8,175 nt of DNA, from assembly GCA_030153205.1 (NCBI GenBank), contig JASLHV010000415.1:1-8175 (forward strand), written 5' to 3'. Positions 1-6,340 of this stretch are shown here, in pieces; position 1 is the first letter of the stretch, and each line of letters begins with the position of its first letter. Source of the DNA: Roseiarcus sp. Its GTDB lineage: Bacteria > Pseudomonadota > Alphaproteobacteria > Rhizobiales > Beijerinckiaceae. Made by a program: the position numbers and the translations under genes. The notes under the pieces are model-generated. The model was not told the origin of the DNA, did not search any database, and saw only the letters and a list, made by a program, of their open reading frames with translations.

Positions 1-1
1 G

Positions 2-424
2 GCATTGGCCGATGCGGCGGCGACGATCGTCGCCAATGCGGTCGATCTTCCCGGCCATCCGTCGATAACCCGGGCTTCCGCCGCCTCGCGCGATCCGCAA
101 AGCGATCTTGGCGAACGGCTCGTGACAGTCGATGTCGGACCCCTGACGCCGGAAGAGGTCACAACAGCGCTCGCCGCTGGCGTCGCTGCGGCTGAGCGCC
201 TGCGCCGGACGGGACTGATCGAAGCGGCCGCGCTCAATCTCTGCGGCGAAACGCGCGTTTGCGGCGTCGGGACGAGGCTTTACAAGTCTGAGCAGCCTCT
301 GCGTCATGGCGAGGAGCGAAGCGACGAAGCGCAGCGCCCAAGACCGTATGGATTGCTTCCCTTCGCGCGCAATGACGGCGTGCGTATTCAAACCATCGGG
401 AACGAACCTCATGCCGTCGGTTGA
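2..424 (+). CDS. UPF0280 family protein (ApbE-like fold), 3' part only
   Basis: The frame is open from the left edge, so the N-terminus lies outside the window; the TTG at 5-7 is internal, not a start. The visible part opens with the motif ADAAATIVANAVDLPGHP and continues with LVTVDVGPLTPEEV and GLIEAAALNLCGETRV, which I recognise as the conserved C-terminal half of UPF0280 proteins, distant relatives of the ApbE flavin transferase fold. The biochemical function of the family is not established. After about residue 88 the frame runs into a dispersed palindromic repeat (302-378), so the last 50 or so residues, including HGEERSDEAQ, look like translated repeat rather than family sequence. The stop overlaps the next gene by 14 bp. 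Its position at the head of an AA_synth, Liv-importer, NicR-like and enamidase neighbourhood suggests an accessory role in N-heterocycle catabolism; that is inference. The family call is fairly sure, the true native C-terminus is not. Confidence 0.8.
   Translation, partial: ALADAAATIVANAVDLPGHPSITRASAASRDPQSDLGERLVTVDVGPLTPEEVTTALAAGVAAAERLRRTGLIEAAALNLCGETRVCGVGTRLYKSEQPLRHGEERSDEAQRPRPYGLLPFARNDGVRIQTIGNEPHAVG
302..378. repeat. Dispersed palindromic repeat of alphaproteobacterial type
   Basis: An imperfect palindrome: GTCATGGCG at 303-311 pairs with CGCAATGAC at 368-376 with one mismatch, and the inner parts carry GAGCGAAGCGACGAAGC on the left and GGATTGCTTCCCTTCGC on the right. Both resemble the very common 'CGTCATTGCGAGGAGCGAAGCGACGAAGCAATCC...' intergenic repeat of Rhizobiales-type genomes; that resemblance is from memory. 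Here it lies inside the 3' end of the UPF0280 frame and just before the first AA_synth start, so it probably inserted at the original gene boundary. Confidence 0.7.
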
Positions 425-995
425 AGAGCGCAAGCGCCTCGTCTCCATTGAAGAAATATTTCACGAGGGCGGCCCGGTCGCGGCCAAGCCGTACCGCCGC
501 GCGGTCATCCTATCCGTGATCAAGAATCCTTTCGCGGGCCGCTATGTCGAAGACATCGCCGGCTTCTCCGACGATTTGAAGCCGCTCGGGCTCGCCATGG
601 CGAAAGCCCTAATCGAGGCGCTTGGCGGCGATGCGAAAGCCATCGAGGGCTATGGCAAGGGCGCCATCGTCGGCGCCGCCGGCGAGATCGAGCATGGGGC
701 GCTGTGGCATGTTCCGGGCGGCTATGCGATGCGCGAAGCCCTGGGCGGCGCGATGGCGATCGTCCCTTCAGCGAAAAAAGTCGCCGGACCCGGCGCGCGG
801 CTCGACGTGCCGATCACCCATATCAACGCCTCCTATGTGCGCAGCCATTTCGACGCGATCGAAGTCGGCGTCGCCGACGCGCCCCGCGCCGACGAAATTC
901 TCCTCGCCCTCGCCATGACGACCGGCGCTCGCGTACATAATCGCGCCGGCGGCCTCAAGGCCTCCGACATCAAAGGACTGGACGGGCTGCGATGA
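411..995 (+). CDS. Amino acid synthesis family protein (AA_synth, PF06684/DUF1185), copy 1
   Basis: A 194-residue protein of the AA_synth family, the usual length for the family. Its name comes from an old annotation; no reaction is firmly known. Visible conserved blocks are NPFAGRYVED (from residue 39), YGKG (81-84), GEIEHG (91-96), a KK pair (122-123), LDVP (131-134), His137, VRSHFD (143-148) and VADAPRADEI (154-163). The ATG at 411 is chosen because it gives exactly the length of the downstream paralogue and has GGGAA eight bases upstream. An in-frame ATG at 306 would add 35 residues encoded by the repeat and is unlikely. The start overlaps the UPF0280 stop by 14 bp, and the stop overlaps the next start as ATGA, so the three genes are probably translated together. 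A role in the suggested nicotinate-type pathway is inferred from neighbours only. Confidence 0.85.
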   Translation: MPSVEERKRLVSIEEIFHEGGPVAAKPYRRAVILSVIKNPFAGRYVEDIAGFSDDLKPLGLAMAKALIEALGGDAKAIEGYGKGAIVGAAGEIEHGALWHVPGGYAMREALGGAMAIVPSAKKVAGPGARLDVPITHINASYVRSHFDAIEVGVADAPRADEILLALAMTTGARVHNRAGGLKASDIKGLDGLR

Positions 996-1576
996 AAGCC
1001 AAAATCCGCAAGCTCCTGACCTTCGTCGAAGAGACGCGCTTTGAAATGGATCGGGCGGTGTCGCCGCCGACACGACGTGCGGCGGCTGTCGCCGTCATCG
1101 AAAATCCTTTCGCTGGCCGCTATGTCGAGGATCTCTCCGAACTGATCGATATTGGCGAGGAGCTTGGCGACTTGCTGACGGCTCGCGCGGTGGCCGCGCT
1201 CGGCATTGAAGGCCCGAAAGCGGAGAGCTACGGCAAAGCCGCCGCCATCGGCGAGAACGGCGAGTTGGAGCATGCGGCGGCGATTTTGCACCCCAAGCTC
1301 GGCGCGCCGGTACGCAAGGTTCTCGGCAAGGGCGCGGCGCTGATTCCTTCGTCGAAAAAACGCGGCGGCCCTGGCGTGGCTTTGGATGTGCCGTTGGGCC
1401 ATAAGGACGCAGCTTTCGTGCGGAGCCATTTCGACGGCATGGAAGTGCGCGTCGCCGACGCGCCGCGGGCCAATGAGATTGTCGTCGCGGTGGCGGTGAC
1501 GGATTCCGGACGTCCCCTACCCCGCGTCGGCGGCTTGAAGAAGGACGAGATCAAAGGCGTCGATGGACTTCGGTGA
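992..1576 (+). CDS. Amino acid synthesis family protein (AA_synth, PF06684/DUF1185), copy 2
   Basis: A second 194-residue AA_synth protein, paralogous to the one just upstream. The same blocks occur in the same order: NPFAGRYVED (from residue 38), YGKA (80-83), GELEHA (90-95), KK (122-123), LDVP (131-134), His137, VRSHFD (143-148) and VADAPRANEI. From about residue 90 the two proteins align without gaps; the first 30 residues are quite different. Both end in almost the same way (KGLDGLR and KGVDGLR). His100, Lys122, Lys123, Asp132, His137 and His146 are shared and are the natural candidates for functional residues. The start is fixed by the ATGA overlap with copy 1. The tight coupling and equal length fit a heteromeric complex of two diverged subunits, but two homomeric proteins with different substrates are equally possible. 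Enzymatic function is unknown. Confidence 0.85.
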   Translation: MKAKIRKLLTFVEETRFEMDRAVSPPTRRAAAVAVIENPFAGRYVEDLSELIDIGEELGDLLTARAVAALGIEGPKAESYGKAAAIGENGELEHAAAILHPKLGAPVRKVLGKGAALIPSSKKRGGPGVALDVPLGHKDAAFVRSHFDGMEVRVADAPRANEIVVAVAVTDSGRPLPRVGGLKKDEIKGVDGLR

Positions 1577-1595
1577 GTTCACGGAATAGTACGTA

Positions 1596-1602
1596 GAGGG
1601 AG
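1596..1602 (+). promoter_or_regulatory. Ribosome binding site that sets the start of the binding-protein gene
   Basis: GAGGGAG lies eight bases before the ATG at 1611 and is the best purine-rich site in the 34-bp gap. It supports ATG 1611 over the in-frame GTG at 1602, which overlaps the site itself. The signal peptide reads naturally from 1611. Confidence 0.65.
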
Positions 1603-1610
1603 TGATTGTC

Positions 1611-2819
1611 ATGAAAAGTTTAGCCGCCGCGCTATCCGCGCTTGGGCTGATCGCTGGTTTGACTTCCATCAGCGCGCCGGCGCAAGCGCAGGAGACGATC
1701 AAAATCGGCGAAATCAATTCCTATTCCGGCCTGCCGGCTTTCACCGAGCCTTATCGCAAAGGCTGGCAATTGGCTGTCGAGGAGATCAACGCCGCCGGCG
1801 GCGTCAATGGCAAGAAAATCGAAGTCATTTCAAAGGATGACGGCGGCAAACCCGCCGACGCCGTCACCGCCGCCAACGAGCTTGTGTCCAAAGACCAGGT
1901 CGTGATGCTGTCCGGCACGTTCTTCTCCAACATCGGCCTCGCGGTGGCGGATTTCGCCAAGCAGAAGAAAATCCTCTTCCTCGCCGCCGAGCCGCTGACC
2001 GACGCGATCACCTGGTCCAAGGGAAATCGCTACACTTTCCGTTTGCGGCCGGCCAATTACGAACAAGCGGCGATGCTCGCCGAAGAGGCGGCGAAATTGC
2101 CCGCCAAGAAATGGGCGACGATCGCGCCGAACTACGAATATGGACAATCCGCCGTCACCGTCTTCAAGAAACTCCTCTCCGAGAAGCGGCCGGATATCCA
2201 ATGGGTCGGCGAGCAATGGCCGCCACAGGGCAAGATCGACGCCGGCGCCGTTGTCGAAGCCATCGCCAAGACTGAGCCCGAGGCGATCTTGAATGTCACC
2301 TTTGGTCCCGACCTCGTGAAACTCGTTCGCGAAGGCAACACGCGCGGCTTGTTCAAAGATCGTTCCGTCGTCAGCTTCCTGACCGGCGAACCGGAATATC
2401 TCGATCCCTTAAAGGACGAGACGCCGGAAGGTTGGGTCGTCACCGGCTATCCCTGGAACGCTGTCTCCATCCCGGAGCACGCGGCTTTCTTGAAAGCCTA
2501 CCAGGCGAAATATAACGACTATCCGCGCCTCGGCTCTGTCGTCGGCTATTCCACCATGAAATCCGCCGCCGCCATCCTCGCCAAGGCCGATTCAACCGAT
2601 AGCGAAAAACTCGTCGACGCGGCCGAAGGCATCCAAGTCGATACGCCCTTCGGCAAAGTCGCTTTCCGCAAGGCCGACCACCAGTCTACCCTCGGCGCCT
2701 TTATCGGCAGGACCGCGCTGAAAGACGGCAAAGGCGTCATGGTCGACGTATCGTACCGCGACGGCGCGAAATATTTGCCGTCGGAGGAAGAGGTCAAGGC
2801 GCTGAGACCACAGGATTGA
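1611..2819 (+). CDS. Liv/HAAT-type ABC transporter substrate-binding protein
   Basis: A 402-residue periplasmic type-I binding protein (Peripla_BP_6 group). Residues 1-26 form a Sec signal peptide: Lys2, a hydrophobic core and an AQA cleavage site before QETIKIG. The mature protein starts with the usual beta-strand and first ligand loop (IKIGEINSYSG), followed by GWQLAVEEINAAGGVNGKKIEV, the domain-1 signature of LivJ/K relatives. It would capture a substrate in the periplasm and pass it to the permease encoded next. The ligand cannot be read off. The Ser-Ala/Ser-Thr loop that binds the amino-acid alpha-carboxylate in true leucine-binding proteins is not obvious; the corresponding place reads AAEPLTDAITW. 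This suggests a non-amino-acid ligand. Given the enamidase and NicR-like neighbours, nicotinate, 6-hydroxynicotinate or a related ring acid is a reasonable inference. A repeat separates it from the permease gene and could allow higher expression of the binding protein. Confidence 0.9.
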   Translation: MKSLAAALSALGLIAGLTSISAPAQAQETIKIGEINSYSGLPAFTEPYRKGWQLAVEEINAAGGVNGKKIEVISKDDGGKPADAVTAANELVSKDQVVMLSGTFFSNIGLAVADFAKQKKILFLAAEPLTDAITWSKGNRYTFRLRPANYEQAAMLAEEAAKLPAKKWATIAPNYEYGQSAVTVFKKLLSEKRPDIQWVGEQWPPQGKIDAGAVVEAIAKTEPEAILNVTFGPDLVKLVREGNTRGLFKDRSVVSFLTGEPEYLDPLKDETPEGWVVTGYPWNAVSIPEHAAFLKAYQAKYNDYPRLGSVVGYSTMKSAAAILAKADSTDSEKLVDAAEGIQVDTPFGKVAFRKADHQSTLGAFIGRTALKDGKGVMVDVSYRDGAKYLPSEEEVKALRPQD

Positions 2820-2907
2820 GTGTGACGGTCGGCGAAGCGGGCGCGATGGGGACCATGCGAAGCACGGTCAAGGGGGTACGGCCTCTCCAGCAAATCCTCA
2901 CCGCCGC

Positions 2908-2962
2908 GGCCCCCTCAACCGCGCTACGCGCGGTCCCCCTCCGCGGCTTCGCGGGGGAGGAT
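2908..2962. repeat. Double-hairpin intergenic repeat between binding-protein and permease genes
   Basis: Two adjacent hairpins in the 160-bp gap. The first is a perfect 7-bp stem, ACCGCGC-TAC-GCGCGGT, at 2918-2934. The second (2935-2960) pairs CCCCCTCCGCG with CGCGGGGGAGG around a GCTT loop, with one G-T pair and one mismatch. The wording resembles a repeat common in alphaproteobacterial intergenic regions. There is no T-run after it, so it is not a classical terminator; it may stabilise the upstream mRNA or reduce read-through. The rest of the gap (2820-2907) shows no recognisable feature. Confidence 0.6.
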
Positions 2963-2979
2963 CAACGAGCCGCCGCTCC

Positions 2980-4839
2980 GTGACGTTCCTCTTCGTCCAA
3001 TTCGTCACCGGGTTAGCCAGCGCTTCGTCCCTTTTCCTGGCTGCTTGCGGCCTCTCCATCATTTTCGGCGTCACGCGGATCGTCAATTTCGCTCACGGCG
3101 CCTTCTACATGCTTGGCGCCTATGTCGCCTTCACGCTGACCGAACGTCTCGCCGGCGATTTCGGCTTTTGGGGCGGACTGGTCCTTGCCTCTCTTGCGGT
3201 CGCCGTGATCGGCGCTTTGATCGAAATGATCCTGCTCCGCCGCCTTTATGGCGCGCCGGACCTTTTGCAACTGCTGGCGACCTTCGGCGTGACGCTGGCG
3301 GTAGAGGATCTCGCGCTGCTGATCTGGGGACCGGAGGATCTCCTTGGCCGACGCGCGCCTGGTTTCAAAGGGGCGATCAGCCTCTTCGGCCAAGCCTTCC
3401 CAACTTATGATCTATTGCTCACCGTGCTCGGCCCGTTGGTTCTGGGCGTGATCTGGCTCTTGTTCCGCCGCACGCGTTGGGGCGTGCTCGTGCGGGCCGC
3501 GACACAAGACCGGGAAATGGTGGCGGCGCTCGGCGTCAATCAAAAATGGCTCTTCACCAGCGTCTTTGCGCTCGGCGTCTTTCTCGCCGCGCTCGGCGGC
3601 GCTTTGGAGCTGCCGCGCGAGGCGGTGAGCCATACGATGGACTTGCAGATCATCACAGAGGTTTTGGTCGTTGTGGTGATCGGCGGGCTTGGCAATGTGC
3701 TCGGCACTTATCTCGCCGCGATCATCGTCTCCGAACTCAATGCGTTCGGAATATTGATCTTCCCGAAAATCTCGATCGTACTTGTCTTCGTCGTCATGGC
3801 TCTCGTGCTCGTCCTGCGGCCCTGGGGCCTGCTCGGCAAGCCAGAGGCCGCGGCGCGCGTCGCCAGCGGCCTGTCGATCGCACGTTGGCGTCCCTTGGAT
3901 TCGCGCAGGCGACTGCTTGTCGCCCTTCTCATCGCGGCGGCGGCGCTACTGCCGATCGCCGCCGGCGATTATATTCTCATCGTCACGACGGAAGTGCTCA
4001 TCTTCATCCTCTATGCGGCGAGCCTGCATTTGCTCGTTGGCGCAGGCGGCATGATTTCCTTTGGTCACGCCGCCTATTTTGGTCTCGGCGCCTATGGCGC
4101 GGCGCTCGCGTTGAAGCAATTCGGCCTGCCGATGGAGGCGGCTTTAGCGGCGGGTCCTTTGCTGGGCTTTGCCGGCGCGCTTCTCTTCGGCTGGTTCTGC
4201 GTGCGCCTTTCCGGCGTCTATTTCGCCATGCTGACGCTCGCCTTCGCGCAGATCGCGTGGTCCATCGCCTTTCAATGGAGCGAGGTCACCGGCGGCGATA
4301 ATGGCCTGATCGGAGTCTGGCCCAGCGCCTGGGCGGCAAGTCCGTCGCATTTCTATTGGCTGACGCTGGCGCTCGTGGTCATCGGCGTCGCGCTCTTGCG
4401 CATCATCGTATTTTCGCCTTTCGGCTACGCCTTGCGCGCGCTTCGCGACAGCGAGCTTCGCGCCGAGACGATCGGCCTCTCGCGCCATCACATTCAATGG
4501 ATAGGCTTCGCCATAGCCGGCGCCTTCGCCGCGCTCGCCGGCGCGCTTTACGCTTTTTTGAAAGGCAGCGTCTTCCCCGATAATCTCGGCATTCCACTGT
4601 CGATCGACGGACTGGTGATGGTTCTGATCGGCGGCGTCGGCGCGGTTTCGGGCGGCGCGTTCGGCGCCGCGCTTTATAAGTCTCTATCGATCTGGGTCAT
4701 CAGCCATACCGATTATTCCAAACTGGCGCTTGGCCTGTTGATTGTCGCACTCGTCGCCTTTTTCCCGCGCGGCGTTCTTGGCTTCTTCGAAGATTGGCGC
4801 AGCCGCAGTGGTTCATCGGCCGAGGGATCGACGCCATGA
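2980..4839 (+). CDS. Fused LivH-LivM permease of a Liv/HAAT-type ABC importer
   Basis: A 619-residue inner-membrane protein that joins the two permease subunits usually encoded by livH and livM. The LivH half (about 1-287) shows IIFGVTRIVNFAHGAFYMLGAY (NFAHG at 36-40), the ATPase-contact loop RAATQDREMVAALGVN and a closing LRPWGLLG at 279-286. A short polar, arginine-rich linker follows (about 287-308). The LivM half (about 309-619) has GGMISFGHAAYFGLGAY (SFGHA at 360-364), TGGDNGLIG (from 437) and its own coupling loop ALRDSELRAETIGLSR. Each half carries several hydrophobic helices. The start is the GTG at 2980, because the LivH N-terminus begins directly there and no in-frame start exists upstream; the only GGAGG (2956-2960) is 19 bases away and within a hairpin, so initiation may be weak. 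The stop overlaps livG as ATGA. Covalent fusion fixes a 1:1 ratio of the two halves. Substrate unknown. Confidence 0.93.
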   Translation: MTFLFVQFVTGLASASSLFLAACGLSIIFGVTRIVNFAHGAFYMLGAYVAFTLTERLAGDFGFWGGLVLASLAVAVIGALIEMILLRRLYGAPDLLQLLATFGVTLAVEDLALLIWGPEDLLGRRAPGFKGAISLFGQAFPTYDLLLTVLGPLVLGVIWLLFRRTRWGVLVRAATQDREMVAALGVNQKWLFTSVFALGVFLAALGGALELPREAVSHTMDLQIITEVLVVVVIGGLGNVLGTYLAAIIVSELNAFGILIFPKISIVLVFVVMALVLVLRPWGLLGKPEAAARVASGLSIARWRPLDSRRRLLVALLIAAAALLPIAAGDYILIVTTEVLIFILYAASLHLLVGAGGMISFGHAAYFGLGAYGAALALKQFGLPMEAALAAGPLLGFAGALLFGWFCVRLSGVYFAMLTLAFAQIAWSIAFQWSEVTGGDNGLIGVWPSAWAASPSHFYWLTLALVVIGVALLRIIVFSPFGYALRALRDSELRAETIGLSRHHIQWIGFAIAGAFAALAGALYAFLKGSVFPDNLGIPLSIDGLVMVLIGGVGAVSGGAFGAALYKSLSIWVISHTDYSKLALGLLIVALVAFFPRGVLGFFEDWRSRSGSSAEGSTP

Positions 4840-5597
4840 TCATCCTGGGCGTCGAAAATCTCGGCAAGACTTACTCGGGTTTCGAAGCGGTCAAGGGCGT
4901 CAGCTTTTCTCTGCAGGCGGGCGAAATGCTCGCCTTGATCGGCCCGAATGGCGCCGGCAAAAGCACCTGTTTCAACATGATCAACGGGCAACTCGCGCCG
5001 ACGAAGGGCCGGATCGAGATTTTTGGACGCGATGTCGGCGGTATGACGCCGCGCGACATCTGGCGTCTCGGCGTCGGTCGTACTTTCCAGATCGCCGCGA
5101 CTTTTGCGTCGATGACCGTCGCTGAAAATGTACAAGTCGCCCTGTTCTCTCACTACCGGCGTCAGTGGCGCGCGCAAGGCTGGGCGGCGCGGTTCTATAC
5201 CGACGAGGCGGCGGCGCTGCTCGCCCTCGTCGGTATGCAGGCCCAGGCGGAGCGAAGCTGCGGCGAACTCGCTTATGGCGATCTGAAGCGTCTGGAATTC
5301 GCGCTCGCACTCGCCAATGACCCCAAACTATTGCTGATGGACGAGCCGACGGCCGGCATGGCGCCGAAGGAACGCGGCGCGATGATGGCGCTTGTCTCGG
5401 CCGCGACGCGCAAGCGCGGCATCGGCGTTCTTTTTACAGAGCATGACATGGACGCCGTGTTCGGCTACGCCGATCGTATCCTTGTGCTCAATCGCGGCGT
5501 CCTGATCGCGGAGGGTCCGCCGGCCGCTGTGCGCGCCGATCCGCAAGTGCAGGCCGTCTATCTTGGCGCAGGGTCTCTCTATGGAGGCGGCGCGTGA
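4836..5597 (+). CDS. livG: LivG-type ABC transporter ATPase
   Basis: A 253-residue cytoplasmic ATPase that pairs with the LivF protein encoded next and drives the fused permease. Visible motifs: Walker A GPNGAGKST (36-44), Q-loop Gln85 in GRTFQIA, signature LAYGDLKR (145-152), Walker B with catalytic Glu170 in LLLMDEPTAG, and switch His203 in FTEHDMD. The signature reads AYGD rather than SGGQ, in keeping with the variant (SYG-like) signature common in LivG. The ATG at 4836 overlaps the permease TGA, the classical coupled arrangement; an upstream in-frame start at 4794 would add 14 residues of permease-overlapping sequence and is not needed. The symbol gives the family role and does not claim that leucine is the substrate. 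Confidence 0.93.
   Translation: MIILGVENLGKTYSGFEAVKGVSFSLQAGEMLALIGPNGAGKSTCFNMINGQLAPTKGRIEIFGRDVGGMTPRDIWRLGVGRTFQIAATFASMTVAENVQVALFSHYRRQWRAQGWAARFYTDEAAALLALVGMQAQAERSCGELAYGDLKRLEFALALANDPKLLLMDEPTAGMAPKERGAMMALVSAATRKRGIGVLFTEHDMDAVFGYADRILVLNRGVLIAEGPPAAVRADPQVQAVYLGAGSLYGGGA
5583..5587 (+). promoter_or_regulatory. Ribosome binding site for the GTG start of livF
   Basis: GGAGG within the last codons of livG, six bases before GTG 5594. It supports the GTGA overlap start of livF over any later ATG. Confidence 0.65.
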
Positions 5598-6310
5598 CCG
5601 CCGGCGCCAAGCTCCAGGTCGCCGGTCTCAACGCCGCGTACGGGCGCGCTCATATCCTCTTCGACGTTTCGCTCGACGTGCGCGCTGGCGAAGCGGTCGC
5701 GCTGATCGGGCGCAATGGCGCGGGTAAATCGACGACATTCCGGGCTATCCTCGGTCAGATCGCCAATTGTAGCGGCGCAATTACATTCGACGGCGAGGAC
5801 ATCTCCCGCTTGGCGCCGCACGAAATCGCGCGGCGCGGCCTCGGCTATGTGCCGGAGGACCGACGCATCTTTTCGGACCTGACGATCGCCGAGAATCTCG
5901 AGGTCGGGCGGCAGCCTCCCCGTCCCGGCGCGCCGCATTGGACGCTGGCGCGGCTCTTCGAAATTTTTCCCAACCTGCGTGAGATGGGCGCGCGCCTTGG
6001 TGGCCGAATGTCGGGCGGCGAACAGCAAATGTTGACCATCGCAAGAACCCTCATGGGCAATCCATCGCTCGTGCTCCTCGACGAGCCTTCGGAAGGTCTC
6101 GCGCCCAAAATCGTCGAACAAATGATCGAAGCGATTCAAGCCATGAAATCGAAAGGGCTGAGTCTTTTAGTCAGCGAACAAAATCTCCACTTCGCCCGGC
6201 TCGTTGCGGATCGGGTCGCGGTGATCGAAAAGGGCTCGATACGCTTCGCTGGAACGATGGCTGAATTCGAGTCGAGGCCGGACATTCGTGACGCTTATTT
6301 GGCTTTGTAA
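5594..6310 (+). CDS. livF: LivF-type ABC transporter ATPase
   Basis: A 238-residue ATPase, second nucleotide-binding subunit of the importer. Motifs: Walker A GRNGAGKST (39-47), YVPEDRRIFSDLTIAENL after the Q-loop region (85-102), a canonical signature MSGGEQQ (139-145), and Walker B LVLLDEPSEG with Glu164. The switch histidine is replaced by Gln196 in VSEQN, which is normal for LivF subunits. So the pair is asymmetric: LivG carries the switch His and LivF carries the canonical signature. It starts with GTG overlapping the livG stop (GTGA) with a strong upstream GGAGG. Thirty base pairs separate its stop from the MarR gene. Confidence 0.93.
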   Translation: MTAGAKLQVAGLNAAYGRAHILFDVSLDVRAGEAVALIGRNGAGKSTTFRAILGQIANCSGAITFDGEDISRLAPHEIARRGLGYVPEDRRIFSDLTIAENLEVGRQPPRPGAPHWTLARLFEIFPNLREMGARLGGRMSGGEQQMLTIARTLMGNPSLVLLDEPSEGLAPKIVEQMIEAIQAMKSKGLSLLVSEQNLHFARLVADRVAVIEKGSIRFAGTMAEFESRPDIRDAYLAL

Positions 6311-6340
6311 GCGCAACGGCTAGTAGCGATTAGGATCATC

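Noticed and set aside
306..410. Upstream in-frame ATG adding 35 residues to the first AA_synth protein
   Set aside because: The extension is translated palindromic repeat, and the start at 411 gives the family length and matches the paralogue exactly.
833..1429. Long antisense reading frame (198 codons) opposite the AA_synth genes
   Set aside because: It is the expected antisense shadow of GC-rich coding DNA; the sense frames have clear family motifs.
1590..1595. TACGTA palindrome upstream of the binding-protein gene
   Set aside because: A six-base palindrome is not significant alone, and no promoter elements accompany it.
1602..1610. GTG start three codons before the binding-protein ATG
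   Set aside because: It overlaps the ribosome binding site, and the signal peptide begins normally at 1611.
2908..2962. Intrinsic terminator after the binding-protein gene
   Set aside because: Stems are strong but no U-run follows, and the sequence looks like a dispersed repeat; the operon appears to continue.
3477..4301. Plus-strand 274-codon frame inside the permease gene
   Set aside because: Arginine-rich, low-complexity composition typical of an out-of-frame reading; it lies wholly within the fused permease.
4794..4835. Upstream start adding 14 residues to LivG
   Set aside because: ATG 4836 forms the usual ATGA overlap with the permease stop and starts directly at the ABC domain.
5579..6139. 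Antisense reading frame of 186 codons opposite livF
   Set aside because: No recognisable domain, and the opposite strand is an unmistakable ABC ATPase.
6319..6327. Small palindrome GCTA-G-TAGC before the MarR gene as an operator
   Set aside because: Only 4-bp arms, too short to stand out from chance; MarR operators usually have longer half-sites.
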